Source of the DNA: an uncultured Clostridia bacterium | GTDB taxonomy: Bacteria > Bacillota > Clostridia > Christensenellales > UBA1242 | Direction of reading: 5' to 3' | Length of the DNA: 33,645 nucleotides | Assembly: GCA_947625955.1 (NCBI GenBank) | Contig: CANQQH010000002.1 | Location: 1 to 33,645 of the forward strand | Shown here: positions 19,535-29,300 of the stretch, in pieces | How positions within the stretch are numbered: position 1 is the stretch's first letter | Layout: each line of letters begins with the position of its first letter | Notes under the pieces: model-generated | The model's database searches: none | The model's input: the letters and a program-made list of their open reading frames with translations, nothing else | Told to the model about the DNA's origin: nothing | Position numbers and translations under genes: made by a program

Positions 19535-19870
19535 CTACGCACCTTGACCGTGCGCGGCTTCACTTTTACTTTTATCATAGAGCATTTTAATGTGAAAGCC
19601 AAGCTCATCTTTGAGCTCATAGTTGGTGAAAAGGCTATAATTGTCGTTTATACCAATAACTCCACTTTCAGCAATTGAGCGAAGTATCTCAGTTTCTTTT
19701 ATGAACGGATACTTATGATTATTTTGCTTGATTCTTGCAATCACAATGTCTTTTTTGATAGGAAAAATATATAAATCGTGAATTGAATCCAAAATATCTT
19801 TCTCTATTTCAGTGAGATTTGGTTTGTCTTTTAGAAAATTGTATATTTCAAAAACCTTCTTGTCAAACAT
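19535..19870 (-). CDS. Hypothetical protein (111 aa)
   Basis: Complete ORF in a co-directional series; no family recognised. Confidence 0.5.
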   Translation of the reverse strand: MFDKKVFEIYNFLKDKPNLTEIEKDILDSIHDLYIFPIKKDIVIARIKQNNHKYPFIKETEILRSIAESGVIGINDNYSLFTNYELKDELGFHIKMLYDKSKSEAAHGQGA

Positions 19871-19928
19871 ACTTTTTCACCATTTTGTTAAATTTTTATT
19901 TTCCAATAATCCACGCGATTTTTTTCAG

Positions 19929-20372
19929 CTATTTATTTTTCGCATTTTTCAAAACTTCAACCGCTTCTTTTCGCATGATGTTATGAATTTCAATTTTTCT
20001 ATTTTTTGTTGCTTTGGCTATTGTCTCGCAAGCGATGAGCACTTCTGGGCAATAGTATTTGTTGCTATCTTCGAGTTTTGCAGCGTAGTAAAGTTTATCA
20101 AATTCTTCATATAAAATTGCGCCCATACACATTGGGCAAGGCTCGGTTGAAACATACATTGTCGCCCCCTTTAATTCGCCATATAAGTTGTTATCTTTAA
20201 GGGCGTCTTGGATCGCAACAAATTCTGCATGAGTATAACAACCATTTAGTTTGACCTTTTTGCTATCGCTTCTGCCAACAATCTCGCCGTCCTTCACAAC
20301 AATTGCGCCATAAGGATATTTCGCTGTTTTAGAAATATCAATCGCAATTTGCATGTATTCTTTGTCTGTCAT
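19929..20372 (-). CDS. Nucleoside deaminase (CDA/tRNA-adenosine-deaminase-like)
   Basis: THAEFVAIQDAL and TEPCPMCMGAILY zinc motifs; preferred ATG 20372 preceded by AAGGAGTAATT. Confidence 0.9.
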   Translation of the reverse strand: MTDKEYMQIAIDISKTAKYPYGAIVVKDGEIVGRSDSKKVKLNGCYTHAEFVAIQDALKDNNLYGELKGATMYVSTEPCPMCMGAILYEEFDKLYYAAKLEDSNKYYCPEVLIACETIAKATKNRKIEIHNIMRKEAVEVLKNAKNK

Positions 20373-20392
20373 AATTACTCCTTGTTTCAACC

Positions 20393-20542
20393 TTACTTGT
20401 TCCACATTGCCTTTTGAATCAAAATTGCACGAGTTTGCAAATCATTGAAGAACGCACATTCATGTTCAATGTCAAAATCTTCGCAGTCTGTTTTAAGTTT
20501 ATATTCAACAACAACATTATTATCAAAGAAATATCTTGTCAT
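20393..20542 (-). CDS. Small hypothetical protein, 49 aa (MTRYFFDNNVVVEYKLKTDCEDFDIEHECAFFNDLQTRAILIQKAMWNK)
   Basis: Below the ORF-track cut-off; strong RBS (TAAGGAGTG-ATG); fills the gap upstream of the deaminase. Confidence 0.6.
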   Translation of the reverse strand: MTRYFFDNNVVVEYKLKTDCEDFDIEHECAFFNDLQTRAILIQKAMWNK

Positions 20543-20555
20543 CACTCCTTAAAGT

Positions 20556-21022
20556 TTATAACTTTGAAATAATATCATCTGTTTTGCCTTGAATTAAAAA
20601 CAAATCATCAACTTTTTCAAATCCTATTCGTTCATACCAAGAGAAAGGCATATTGTTCTCGCCAAGATAGGTTGCTCCGTTAACGCAGGTGACTTTGTAG
20701 GCTCTTTTTGCTTTTTTAAGCAAAGTGAGAAGCAACTTTTTTGCCACTCCTTGCCTTCTATACCTTTCGTCAACCGAGATTTCTTCAACCATAAGTTGGT
20801 TGCCATCTGCCCATGGCTTCACATATGAAAAAGTGAAACCAATAACAGCCTCTTTGTCTTTTGCAACAAGAAACAAGTCGGGTTGTTTTCAAAATAATAC
20901 TTGCAAATTGCGTTTGAACTTTCAGTTGTCCACCCCTCGCTCAAAACATTGCTATTATAAATATCCATCAAAATTTTTGCACATTGTTTGATGTCTTGTG
21001 CTGTTGCCGTTTGAATCTTCAT
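20556..21022 (-). pseudogene. GNAT family N-acetyltransferase interrupted by an apparent frameshift near 20880
   Basis: Two frames (21022..~20881 and 20876..20556) join as MKIQTATAQDIKQCAKILMDIYNSNVLSEGWTTESSNAICKYYFENNP/DLFLVAKDKEAVIGFTFSYV...VDERYRRQGVAKKLL. Confidence 0.75.
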
Positions 21023-21049
21023 CCTATTCTCCTTATGGCTTCATGTATA

Positions 21050-21078
21050 ATTATACCACTTCTCGCGGCGACTTCCAA
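21050..21078 (-). promoter_or_regulatory. Promoter TTGGAA-N17-TATAAT (copy 1 of a shared type)
   Basis: TTGGAAgtcgccgcgagaagtggTATAAT upstream of the GNAT gene. Confidence 0.65.
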
Positions 21079-21108
21079 CTTTTTTGCATGGCTTTTTGCC
21101 GCCCTTGT

Positions 21109-21714
21109 TCATGCTTTTGGTGGAAAAATTTGAATGAAAGATTGTTTTCTTATTGACGGTTCCAAGCAATGATCATCAAACCAAGTGTCAAAAAATCGCT
21201 CGGCTGAAAAGTAGTTATAGCCGTCTTTGTTGCCGTCGTAGGTATCGCTTGGGTCGGCGAATATCAAAACATCTTGCTCCTCATTGTCTTTGTTCACCTC
21301 GTCAAACCCAATAACAACACGATAGTGTCCGCCGTCTTCACAATTTTCAACAATCAGCGGTATCTTTTTGTCAATGCTCTCAATGGCGAACTTCTTGAAA
21401 TCACCATATGTTTCAAAGCAGATTCCATCGTCGTTTTTCATGTCGTAGGTGGAAAAAACCTTCAAGCCTGTTAGCATTTTCAAAGCGTTTATGAGGTCAA
21501 TAAGGCGAGTGCCTGTGTACTCTTTTGAATGGCACAACGCTGCAAAGTCCATCTCAGCTGGCACCTTTATTCCATAGTAACCCAGAACCATCATAACGCA
21601 CGAGATTCCACAGGTGTATTCAGTTGTTTGTTGAAGCGTTTCAAACTTTTCAATCAAGTGCAAGTGTTCATTCGCTTTCAAATTATAAAAATCAAAACTC
21701 TTATAGTAGTTCAT
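21109..21714 (-). CDS. Peptidase C39-like family protein
   Basis: TTEYTCGISCVMMVLGYYG (Cys box) and GGHYRVVIGFDE (His box), FADPSD; ATG 21714 has GAGGAGAGT upstream. Confidence 0.75.
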   Translation of the reverse strand: MNYYKSFDFYNLKANEHLHLIEKFETLQQTTEYTCGISCVMMVLGYYGIKVPAEMDFAALCHSKEYTGTRLIDLINALKMLTGLKVFSTYDMKNDDGICFETYGDFKKFAIESIDKKIPLIVENCEDGGHYRVVIGFDEVNKDNEEQDVLIFADPSDTYDGNKDGYNYFSAERFFDTWFDDHCLEPSIRKQSFIQIFPPKA

Positions 21715-21775
21715 ACTCTCCTCGCCCTCGCCTATTTTCGCGTCTTTCATACTCTCTCCGCTTTTGCTTCTGGAC

Positions 21776-22339
21776 TTATTTAAGCCCAGCAATCAAATTT
21801 TTTATTTTTTCAAAAATTTCTATATTGTCTTTATACCCACGCGGATTGAGCGGCGACGGATGATATATTGGTATTAAAGTATATGCCAACGAATTGATTT
21901 CGATTTCAAAAGTCTTTCCAACAACATCGGCAAACTTGTTTATTTTTGTGCCCAGCAGAGCTTGCGTTGGAAACAATCCCATTGTCACGATTATTTTGCA
22001 CGGAATGTCTTCAAGTTGCTCATAGAGTATTGGCAAGCAATTTTGCGTGCAAAACCCCAGATTTTTTCTGTTTTCAATCACACATTTGCAACATTCCGTG
22101 AAATATATGTCATTAATTGAATAGCCAATGTTTTTTAGCAGATTATTTAGTACTCGCCCCGTCCCCTGCAACTTCCCAGAAGAATTATAAAACGCCCGCT
22201 TTGACTGTATCCAACCGTCTTTCGCAGGGCTTTCCCCTATCACAACAAACGGAGTTGTTCCCAGCTGTATCGACGGCTCAACAAGTTTTGGCAGTACGCC
22301 ACACAAACTGCAACTTTCAATCTTGCTTTTGATTTCCAT
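21776..22339 (-). CDS. Uracil-DNA glycosylase family protein (family 4-like, Fe-S)
   Basis: CSLCG...VVIGESPAKDG...FTECCKC...C...IIVTMG...YHPSPLNPRG. Confidence 0.85.
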   Translation of the reverse strand: MEIKSKIESCSLCGVLPKLVEPSIQLGTTPFVVIGESPAKDGWIQSKRAFYNSSGKLQGTGRVLNNLLKNIGYSINDIYFTECCKCVIENRKNLGFCTQNCLPILYEQLEDIPCKIIVTMGLFPTQALLGTKINKFADVVGKTFEIEINSLAYTLIPIYHPSPLNPRGYKDNIEIFEKIKNLIAGLK

Positions 22340-22346
22340 ATAAATT

Positions 22347-22375
22347 ATTATACCACTTCTCGCATTAGTCTCCAA
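22347..22375 (-). promoter_or_regulatory. Promoter TTGGAG-N17-TATAAT (copy 2 of a shared type)
   Basis: TTGGAGactaatgcgagaagtggTATAAT upstream of the UDG gene. Confidence 0.65.
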
Positions 22376-22386
22376 CTTATTTATTC

Positions 22387-22417
22387 AAAAAAGCACGCAC
22401 TTTGTGCGCGCTTTTTG
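22387..22417 (-). terminator. Rho-independent terminator after the 22427..22906 gene
   Basis: AAAAAGCGCGCAC-aaa-GTGCGTGCTTTTTT on the minus strand. Confidence 0.75.
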
Positions 22418-22426
22418 TTTGAAAAA

Positions 22427-22906
22427 CTATTCAAAGTCCACCAAGTTTTCGGTGGTGATGCTCCACTCTTTATAGCTTTCGCTAATTTGCGAACTATGCT
22501 TTGGAAAATTCAAAACGAACTTGTCCCAAAACTTAACCGCGCGCAAGTTTTCAAGCCGTGTTGAAAACGAGAACTCGCCGCCAAAGAGATTGATGATTTC
22601 AGCGGCAAACATAGTGGCATTATTTTTCCCCCTGAACTTAGGCAAAACATAAAATTCGGCAATCTCAAAGTGCTTTGGTTCAAGCTCCCGCACCAGCGCC
22701 AACCCGGCAAATTGGTTGTTCTCGCTCAGCAAAAACGGATACCTGTCCTTGTCTTCCCAGTAGCAATCAAACCACTTGTAGATTGGCTTTTTGTTTTTAT
22801 CAAACTTTATTGTTGGATCAAACTGAGACAGCTCCAAAAGGTAGTCGATGAAGTATTTTCTCACCTTTTCCTTATCGTTCTCCCCCACAAGTTGTATTTT
22901 TTTCAT
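22427..22906 (-). CDS. GNAT-like N-acetyltransferase
   Basis: FAGLALVRELEPKHFEIAEFYVLPKFRGKNNATMFAAEII...RAVKFWDKF; ATG 22906 with AGGAGAA RBS. Confidence 0.75.
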   Translation of the reverse strand: MKKIQLVGENDKEKVRKYFIDYLLELSQFDPTIKFDKNKKPIYKWFDCYWEDKDRYPFLLSENNQFAGLALVRELEPKHFEIAEFYVLPKFRGKNNATMFAAEIINLFGGEFSFSTRLENLRAVKFWDKFVLNFPKHSSQISESYKEWSITTENLVDFE

Positions 22907-22939
22907 TTCTTCTCCTTTTGTTGAAATCATTGACAATTG

Positions 22940-23725
22940 CTAATCAAGTCGTGGTTTTGCAAGCGTGTAGAATTTGTCAATGATTTCGCAAAATTCTTTT
23001 GGAAGTTTATTTCTAGCCTGCTGTTTTAGATCTTGGTCAATCCCAAACAACGCTTCTGCCATACTTCCAACAATGCACGCGTTTGTGTCGGTGTCGCCGC
23101 CGAAATATATCGCTTTTTTGATGGCTTCTTCAAACGAATTTGAACTAAATAACGCAAACAAGCAGACATCGATTGTTTCGTGGCAAGTCAAATTGAAGTG
23201 CGTTAACCTAGGCTTTTTGATTTTCAGTTTCAGCTTGTCCATAATTTCTTCTTTCGAAAGACCCTGCCTTGCATAGAAGATGATCAGCGCAATCGTCGTG
23301 GCGCACGAAATCGCTTCCTCTGTGTTGTGCGACGGGATTGTGCAAAGCCGCGCGTTCTTGACAACCTCTTCTTCGCTTTCAAAGAAATTCCCAACCGGTG
23401 AAATTCGCATCATTGCCCCGTTACCCGCACTATTTCCGTCGGCCTTTCCTTTCGCCCAATTCGTGAAGTTTGGCGAGAACATCGACTTGAAATATGGAAT
23501 ACCCTTTGGTATTTTTTCGTCAAATTCGAGTGCATACTCCCTGAGCTTTTTCTCGTAGCTTTGCTTGTTTATAATCGCGTCGGCAACAGCAACTGTGAGA
23601 ATAGAATCATCGCTGAAAAACGCATCGTCCTCAATGATCTTTCCAATCTTCACCTTGCAATGGCGGCTCACCTGCCCAAACTCATAGACCGACCCCGCCA
23701 AATCTCCAATAATCGCCCCAAACAT
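22940..23725 (-). CDS. ADP-ribosylglycohydrolase family protein
   Basis: MFGAIIGDLAGSVYE...FFSDDSILTVAVADAI...GNGAMMRISPVG...ISCATTIALIIF...YFGGDTDTNACIVGSMAEALFG. Confidence 0.93.
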   Translation of the reverse strand: MFGAIIGDLAGSVYEFGQVSRHCKVKIGKIIEDDAFFSDDSILTVAVADAIINKQSYEKKLREYALEFDEKIPKGIPYFKSMFSPNFTNWAKGKADGNSAGNGAMMRISPVGNFFESEEEVVKNARLCTIPSHNTEEAISCATTIALIIFYARQGLSKEEIMDKLKLKIKKPRLTHFNLTCHETIDVCLFALFSSNSFEEAIKKAIYFGGDTDTNACIVGSMAEALFGIDQDLKQQARNKLPKEFCEIIDKFYTLAKPRLD

Positions 23726-23744
23726 TTCCTCTCCTTTCATTTCC

Positions 23745-23773
23745 ATTATACCACCTTCTCCCCTTTCTTCCAA
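23745..23773 (-). promoter_or_regulatory. Promoter TTGGAA-N17-TATAAT (copy 3 of a shared type)
   Basis: TTGGAAgaaaggggagaaggtggTATAAT upstream of the ADP-ribosylglycohydrolase. Confidence 0.65.
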
Positions 23774-23903
23774 ACCTTTCTCGCAAGAAATCACAATATA
23801 AGCGCCACCTCAAACTTCAAGTATTGCTTTTTATACAAATAATTGATTTGATTTGAAATTTGTTATATTAAAGATTTAATTTAAGAAATTAATTATTCAT
23901 ATT

Positions 23904-25074
23904 GGTTAAGTTCCTTTTTGATTCTTGATATGGTATAATTTCATTTGAAAAGACAATTGGATTAATCCAGTTTTAGTTCCCTATTGGATTTTGGTATGGT
24001 ATAATTTATTCCGACGAGGATTGGTTGCATGATAAGTTTTAGTTCCCTATTGGATTTTGGTATGGTATAATTCTGTTAAGAAACATGAAGCCCTTATCAA
24101 GTGTTTTAGTTCCCTATTGGATTTTGGTATGGTATAATATTGAAAGTTAAGCCTGCGTCACCGCAATTGTTTTAGTTCCCTATTGGATTTTGGTATGGTA
24201 TAATCCGCGCGGGCGGCATTCTTGACGATAGCATGTTTTAGTTCCCTATTGGATTTTGGTATGGTATAATTCTTGTATTTGACAAAATGTCATACAGATA
24301 GTTTTAGTTCCCTATTGGATTTTGGTATGGTATAATTTTTGCGCAGCTCTTTCATATCGTTTGACAGTTTTAGTTCCCTATTGGATTTTGGTATGGTATA
24401 ATAGTTTTTCTCGCCACTGTGTCATCTAGTGAGTTTTAGTTCCCTATTGGATTTTGGTATGGTATAATGGAAACTAAAATAGAGTGAACAGGATTATAAC
24501 CCAACCATAGGTTTTAGTTCCCTATTGGATTTTGGTATGGTATAATTAAAAGGCTCAGTTTTTGCATGGATTAAAAGTTTTAGTTCCCTATTGGATTTTG
24601 GTATGGTATAATAAAAGCAACAAGCCCCAATAAATTAGGACAGTTTTAGTTCCCTATTGGATTTTGGTATGGTATAATAACCATCAAGTGAAAAAGCATA
24701 ACCGTCTTGTTTTAGTTCCCTATTGGATTTTGGTATGGTATAATTTTAACTCCATGATGGATTTTTTCAGCTCAGTTTTAGTTCCCTATTGGATTTTGGT
24801 ATGGTATAATTAGCGTTTTCACTGGCAAATTGATACCTAAGTTTTAGTTCCCTATTGGATTTTGGTATGGTATAATAGGGCGGTCGCACGGAGGTTAAAA
24901 ATTATGGTTTTAGTTCCCTATTGGATTTTGGTATGGTATAATTGGAGCAATTTCCTCACCACAAGAAAGATAGTTTTAGTTCCCTATTGGATTTTGGTAT
25001 GGTATAATCAATAATCGATATTATATATACGGCAAAAAGTTTTAGTTCCCTATTGGATTTTGGTATGGTATAAT
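23904..25074 (+). CRISPR. Type II-C CRISPR array: 18 repeats of 36 bp (the one at 23904 is degenerate) and 17 spacers (15 of 30 nt, one of 31, one of 42)
   Basis: Repeat GTTTTAGTTCCCTATTGGATTTTGGTATGGTATAAT at 23970, 24036, 24103, 24169, 24235, 24301, 24367, 24433, 24511, 24577, 24643, 24709, 24775, 24841, 24907, 24973 and 25039. Orientation deduced from tracrRNA complementarity. Confidence 0.99.
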
Positions 25075-25088
25075 AGGCAACTAAAAAC

Positions 25089-25131
25089 AAAGAGTTCAAC
25101 ATTCGATATTTTCGTTCGTTGAACTCTTTTT
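25089..25131. terminator. Terminator between array and cas2, stronger on + strand
   Basis: AAAGAGTTCAAC-attcgatattttcgttc-GTTGAACTCTTTTT, 12-bp perfect stem. Confidence 0.85.
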
Positions 25132-25155
25132 CATTATAATGATTTTTTCGAAATT

Positions 25156-25476
25156 TTAGAAAAAACTTAATTGATTGCTTTCAACTTTTTTCTCTTTTTT
25201 CAAAGGAACACCAGTTAAAATCTTCATTGAGGAATATTGTTTTTCAGTCACAATCATAGAGCGCACTGAACCTGTTTTGGGAACTTTTACCGCAACTCTG
25301 TCCTGATGCAGTTGAGCTGATTCCAACGTGTTGCACACTCTTCCATAGAGGCTATATTGTATCATATAGAAGCCATCTTTTATCAAAAAGTTCCTAAATT
25401 GTGTTGCCTCTTTTCTTTCAACAGCAGTCACAACGGGCAAATCAAAAAAGACCAAGATTCTCATAACTCTACTCAT
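25156..25476 (-). CDS. cas2: CRISPR-associated endonuclease Cas2 (type II)
   Basis: MSRVMRILVFFDLPVVTAVERKEATQFRNFLIKDGFYMIQYSLYGRVC; follows cas1. Confidence 0.95.
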   Translation of the reverse strand: MSRVMRILVFFDLPVVTAVERKEATQFRNFLIKDGFYMIQYSLYGRVCNTLESAQLHQDRVAVKVPKTGSVRSMIVTEKQYSSMKILTGVPLKKEKKVESNQLSFF

Positions 25477-26359
25477 ACTTGTGCACATTGAGCCCAACAA
25501 TTTTGATTTGTTTTATTTCTCTCTTATTTGTTTTCAAACATTCCAAAAAACTCTCAACATAAATATCGATCGCGTTTGAGAGCGTTTGCATTTTACCATC
25601 AACTTCAACGTCTATATTAATTATATTATAAATCCGTGTTTTTATCTCGGTTGTGACAGCAGTTTCTTTATCAAGATAAATTTTCACAAACAAGTCCACA
25701 ATTGGCCTAAATGGTTCCATCAGATCATCTGCCAAATTAAATTGGTTGAACTGATTTGAATGTTTTATTCCCCAAAACGGCATGAGGCCATGCACAACTA
25801 TACTTCGCGCAACAAATCCGCGTATGATTGCATAACCATAGTTCAAAAATGCATTGATAATGTTATCGTTCCTACGCTTGAAGTCTTTGTTAAACAATTC
25901 TTTGAAATAAATTTGACTTGCTGTTGCTTCAACGTTGCTGCTATCATCACTCAGCACACTATCAGCCAAATTTTTGAGTTTGTCATTCCCGCCACAGATA
26001 TTCAAGACTTCGTTTTGATTCCTAATTTTATTTTTTACAACATTTTGCCATAGTTGTTTTATCAATGGTTTGCTTGCACCAATTTGATGGTTGTAGTTCA
26101 AAATATTATAATGTTGGCAATATGGCAGCAACACGCCACAGGGCAAGTGTTTTTCGTCGCAAACAAAGACCAAAACACCGTTCTGCGCAAACTGAGAAAG
26201 AGTGTAATTTGAAATGCTTCCACTCATATTTTCTATCATAACGCTATTAATGTCTTCAAGTGGATAATCGTTTTGCTGTTCTGAGTTTTTCAAAAACACC
26301 TGGTTGTTCTTTATGTTTATATGCGCTTCATTGCCCACAAAAATATTAATATAACCCAT
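25469..26359 (-). CDS. cas1: CRISPR-associated endonuclease Cas1 (type II)
   Basis: MGYINIFVGNEAHINIKNNQVFLKN...LEDINSVMIEN...QNGVLVFVCDEKHLPCGVLLP...NAFLNYGYAIIRGFVARSIVVHGLMPFWGIKHSNQFNQFNLADDLMEPFRPIVD. Confidence 0.97.
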   Translation of the reverse strand: MGYINIFVGNEAHINIKNNQVFLKNSEQQNDYPLEDINSVMIENMSGSISNYTLSQFAQNGVLVFVCDEKHLPCGVLLPYCQHYNILNYNHQIGASKPLIKQLWQNVVKNKIRNQNEVLNICGGNDKLKNLADSVLSDDSSNVEATASQIYFKELFNKDFKRRNDNIINAFLNYGYAIIRGFVARSIVVHGLMPFWGIKHSNQFNQFNLADDLMEPFRPIVDLFVKIYLDKETAVTTEIKTRIYNIINIDVEVDGKMQTLSNAIDIYVESFLECLKTNKREIKQIKIVGLNVHKYE

Positions 26360-29300
26360 TAAAGTTCTTTCCTTGTTTCCTTAGGCGCTTTGTATATGTT
26401 GCCCATAATATCAACATAATATTTTTCAATATTTGGCAGCGTTTTAACACCTAAATTATCTCTTTTGTAACACCTATCATGAGTAAGGACCTCAATGCTA
26501 GCATTTGCAATATTTGTTCCATTATAATATCCAAGCAACTCTTTCACCTTTATTTTATCTGGCTTCTTCGATAATGGATTATTAAATGTCTTAACACACT
26601 CCTTTTCTTCATTGAAGGTTAACTTTATTAGGTCGTTTTGATAAAGACTGAAACAAAATTCAAAACCATCATCAATTTCAGTCCATTCTTTTCCTATTTC
26701 CACAACTTTATTAGGCAATTTCTTTGCATAATAATCACTCACATAGACTGGACACAAGAAATATTTATTGGCCTTTTTGAAAACATCAACCCTTACCATA
26801 CCTCCGTTTGCCGCCGCCCCATTTGGAGTTTTCACATAGCTTGACGCTTTAACATAAGCTTTAACCTTTCTAACAACAGGCCCATCCGTTCCGTCCTTTC
26901 TAGGTTTTCTAAATTCTATGTTTGGCGTTATTTTCCCATTTTCAATCAAGTAATTTTTGAGCTTCAAATATAACAATCTATCACTTTCTGGTTTATAGTA
27001 ATCCTCAATAGATTGATTTGGATACTTATCCCCTTTCAAAGGAACAATTTCAGGTTTGTTTTTCACACTAAGATTTTCAATAGAAACACTCTTTATCAAT
27101 CTTTTTGTGTTTCCATACTCACGATCACTCATCATTGTTTCTTGGTGAATTGCGCCCGTCAGTTTTGTTGTTTTCATTCTGCTGATAAACACTGGCTCCG
27201 CACCCGCAGTCTCTTCTTCGCTATAACCAAGATTTATCAGTTCTTGTTTGTCGCTTTGCGAAAATTCATTGCGATAGTAGTCAACTTTTCCGCGAATTTC
27301 CAGTTCCTTCACGAAGTTCAAGTATGGCGGAGTTAACCTATCGCTCATCAAATCAATGCCAAGCTGTTCCAATTCATCTTTTTCTTGTTTATTCAAAACT
27401 TCACCAGTTTTCTTGCTGATGAAAACATTATGCTTATCATCAAAAACAAATTTTTCTTTCAGCATATTAAACTTTGTAATTTTTTGAATTTCGCTATTTG
27501 ATACTGTTGAAATGATGGCTGCGTCAATACAATGGTGAATATCACCATCATCACGAATTTTGTTGATACCCCAAAACTTCCTAAGATAACTTGTAACCGC
27601 CCCATTAACACTTCTTATAACATTCTTTTTTTCGCGTTGGCTTGGCTCAACTTTGAGGTATTTTTGCATGAGGTTGAGCATGAAACGAGAAATATATCTT
27701 GTATCGTTAAGATTGCGTTCAATAAAATATTTTTGTTGTTCTTCGCCATACTTTTCCTTTAACAACCTGGTTTCTTTTTCTCTATTTTTCAAAAGAACAA
27801 CACGCCCAACAAACTCAGCCCACTTGTTTTTATCATCGCCCATGTATTCAAACGGAGTTCTGTTGCCCTTGTTCTGGTTTTCCTGAGCCAGAACCAAAAC
27901 CTTATTATTAAAGCTATCATCCATACTTCTGCTGAAAGGCAAAATATGGTCAATTTGCACATAGTTTGGCTCGAAAAGTCTGCTAAACTCTATTGGTTTT
28001 CCACTATATATACATTTACCATTCTGCTCATTATACAATTTATATTTCAGCAAATCCAAGTAGGTCGGTTTAACAAGTCCAAATTCCTTTAAGTTCTCGC
28101 GCGCTTGATCGTTTTTTAGCAAGTTTTCATCTTGCCTTTTCTGCATTTTCTTTCTTTCAGAAAAGTCTCTACTCATATCTCTTGCAAGTTCGATGTTAAC
28201 TTGTTGAGGAGAACCATATTCCTTTATTATTGCATTGATGATTCTTAATGTTTGGTGAACCGCCCTTTTAACAACTGGAGAGGTTATATCTTCAAGTGTT
28301 TCATCAATTTCCTTGCCTTTGAGATATTTCATCTTTTCTGTTTCAAAGCTTGAATGATTATAGCCAGCACTTCTTGCTGCGATATCATATCTCTCGCCCT
28401 TTTCAAGATAAGGAATCATCTTCGTCATTGCAATAATACTCAAAGAACCAAACTGCTCAAAACTCAGTTCTTTAATGCTATTTTGCTGCTCAACAGAAAG
28501 CCCCTTTAACAAATCGCTGTTTTCAATATACTTTTGAATATTTTGCTCACTTTTATTATACGAAAGTATTGTTGCAACCTCGTCGATAAGTTGAATATTG
28601 TCATATGAGCTTTCCAGTTCCAACGCCTTCCTGATCGAATAACTCTTTGTCATACTAAAAAATGTTGCTTTTTCGCTTGACGCAACCAGTTCTTCATCAG
28701 TCAGTTCAACATCTCGCTTGCCTTGATATCTGCAAAGATTGAATCGCTCACTAGTTGGCAAAGACAACAACTTTCTTATTTGAGAAAATTTGAGCTGCTC
28801 TTTCTCCCTGATCTCTTTTATTAGAATATTTCGTTGTTCTTCTGTTAAAGGTTCATCATTGATTCTTAGATTGTTTATTTTCGAAAGCGCATTGAAATAT
28901 TCAAATGTATATGTTGCCTTTGGAGCTCTTGGTTCACCATTTTCGAACGTACACATTCCAACTTCGAATTTGGCAGAGTACGGACTTGGTTTCCCAGGGC
29001 CTTGATCAAATGTCCTCTGCGCAGAAAAAATACTAAGCACATTCTCAATGAATTGCTCGTCGATTTGAGGATAATACTCTTTTTGTTTTTCAAGAATTTG
29101 CCTTATTTCATCTTTTAGCAAACTTCTATAAAAGCAATTTTGGTAATCTCCTGAATGGTTTCTAATGTTATATATCTCGCGCCCGCATTGTTCAATCTTG
29201 AATCTATTGTCAAAATAAAGAGCTTCGCCGACAGTTTTGTAGCCTCCATCGGTCAAGAACTTCGTGTTGCTATTTAATGATTCAAGCAACTTTCCTTCTT

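Noticed and set aside
23940-23969. Spacer 1 contains the palindrome TGGATTAATCCA
   Set aside because: A short palindrome in one spacer next to a degenerate repeat; likely chance in AT-rich sequence.
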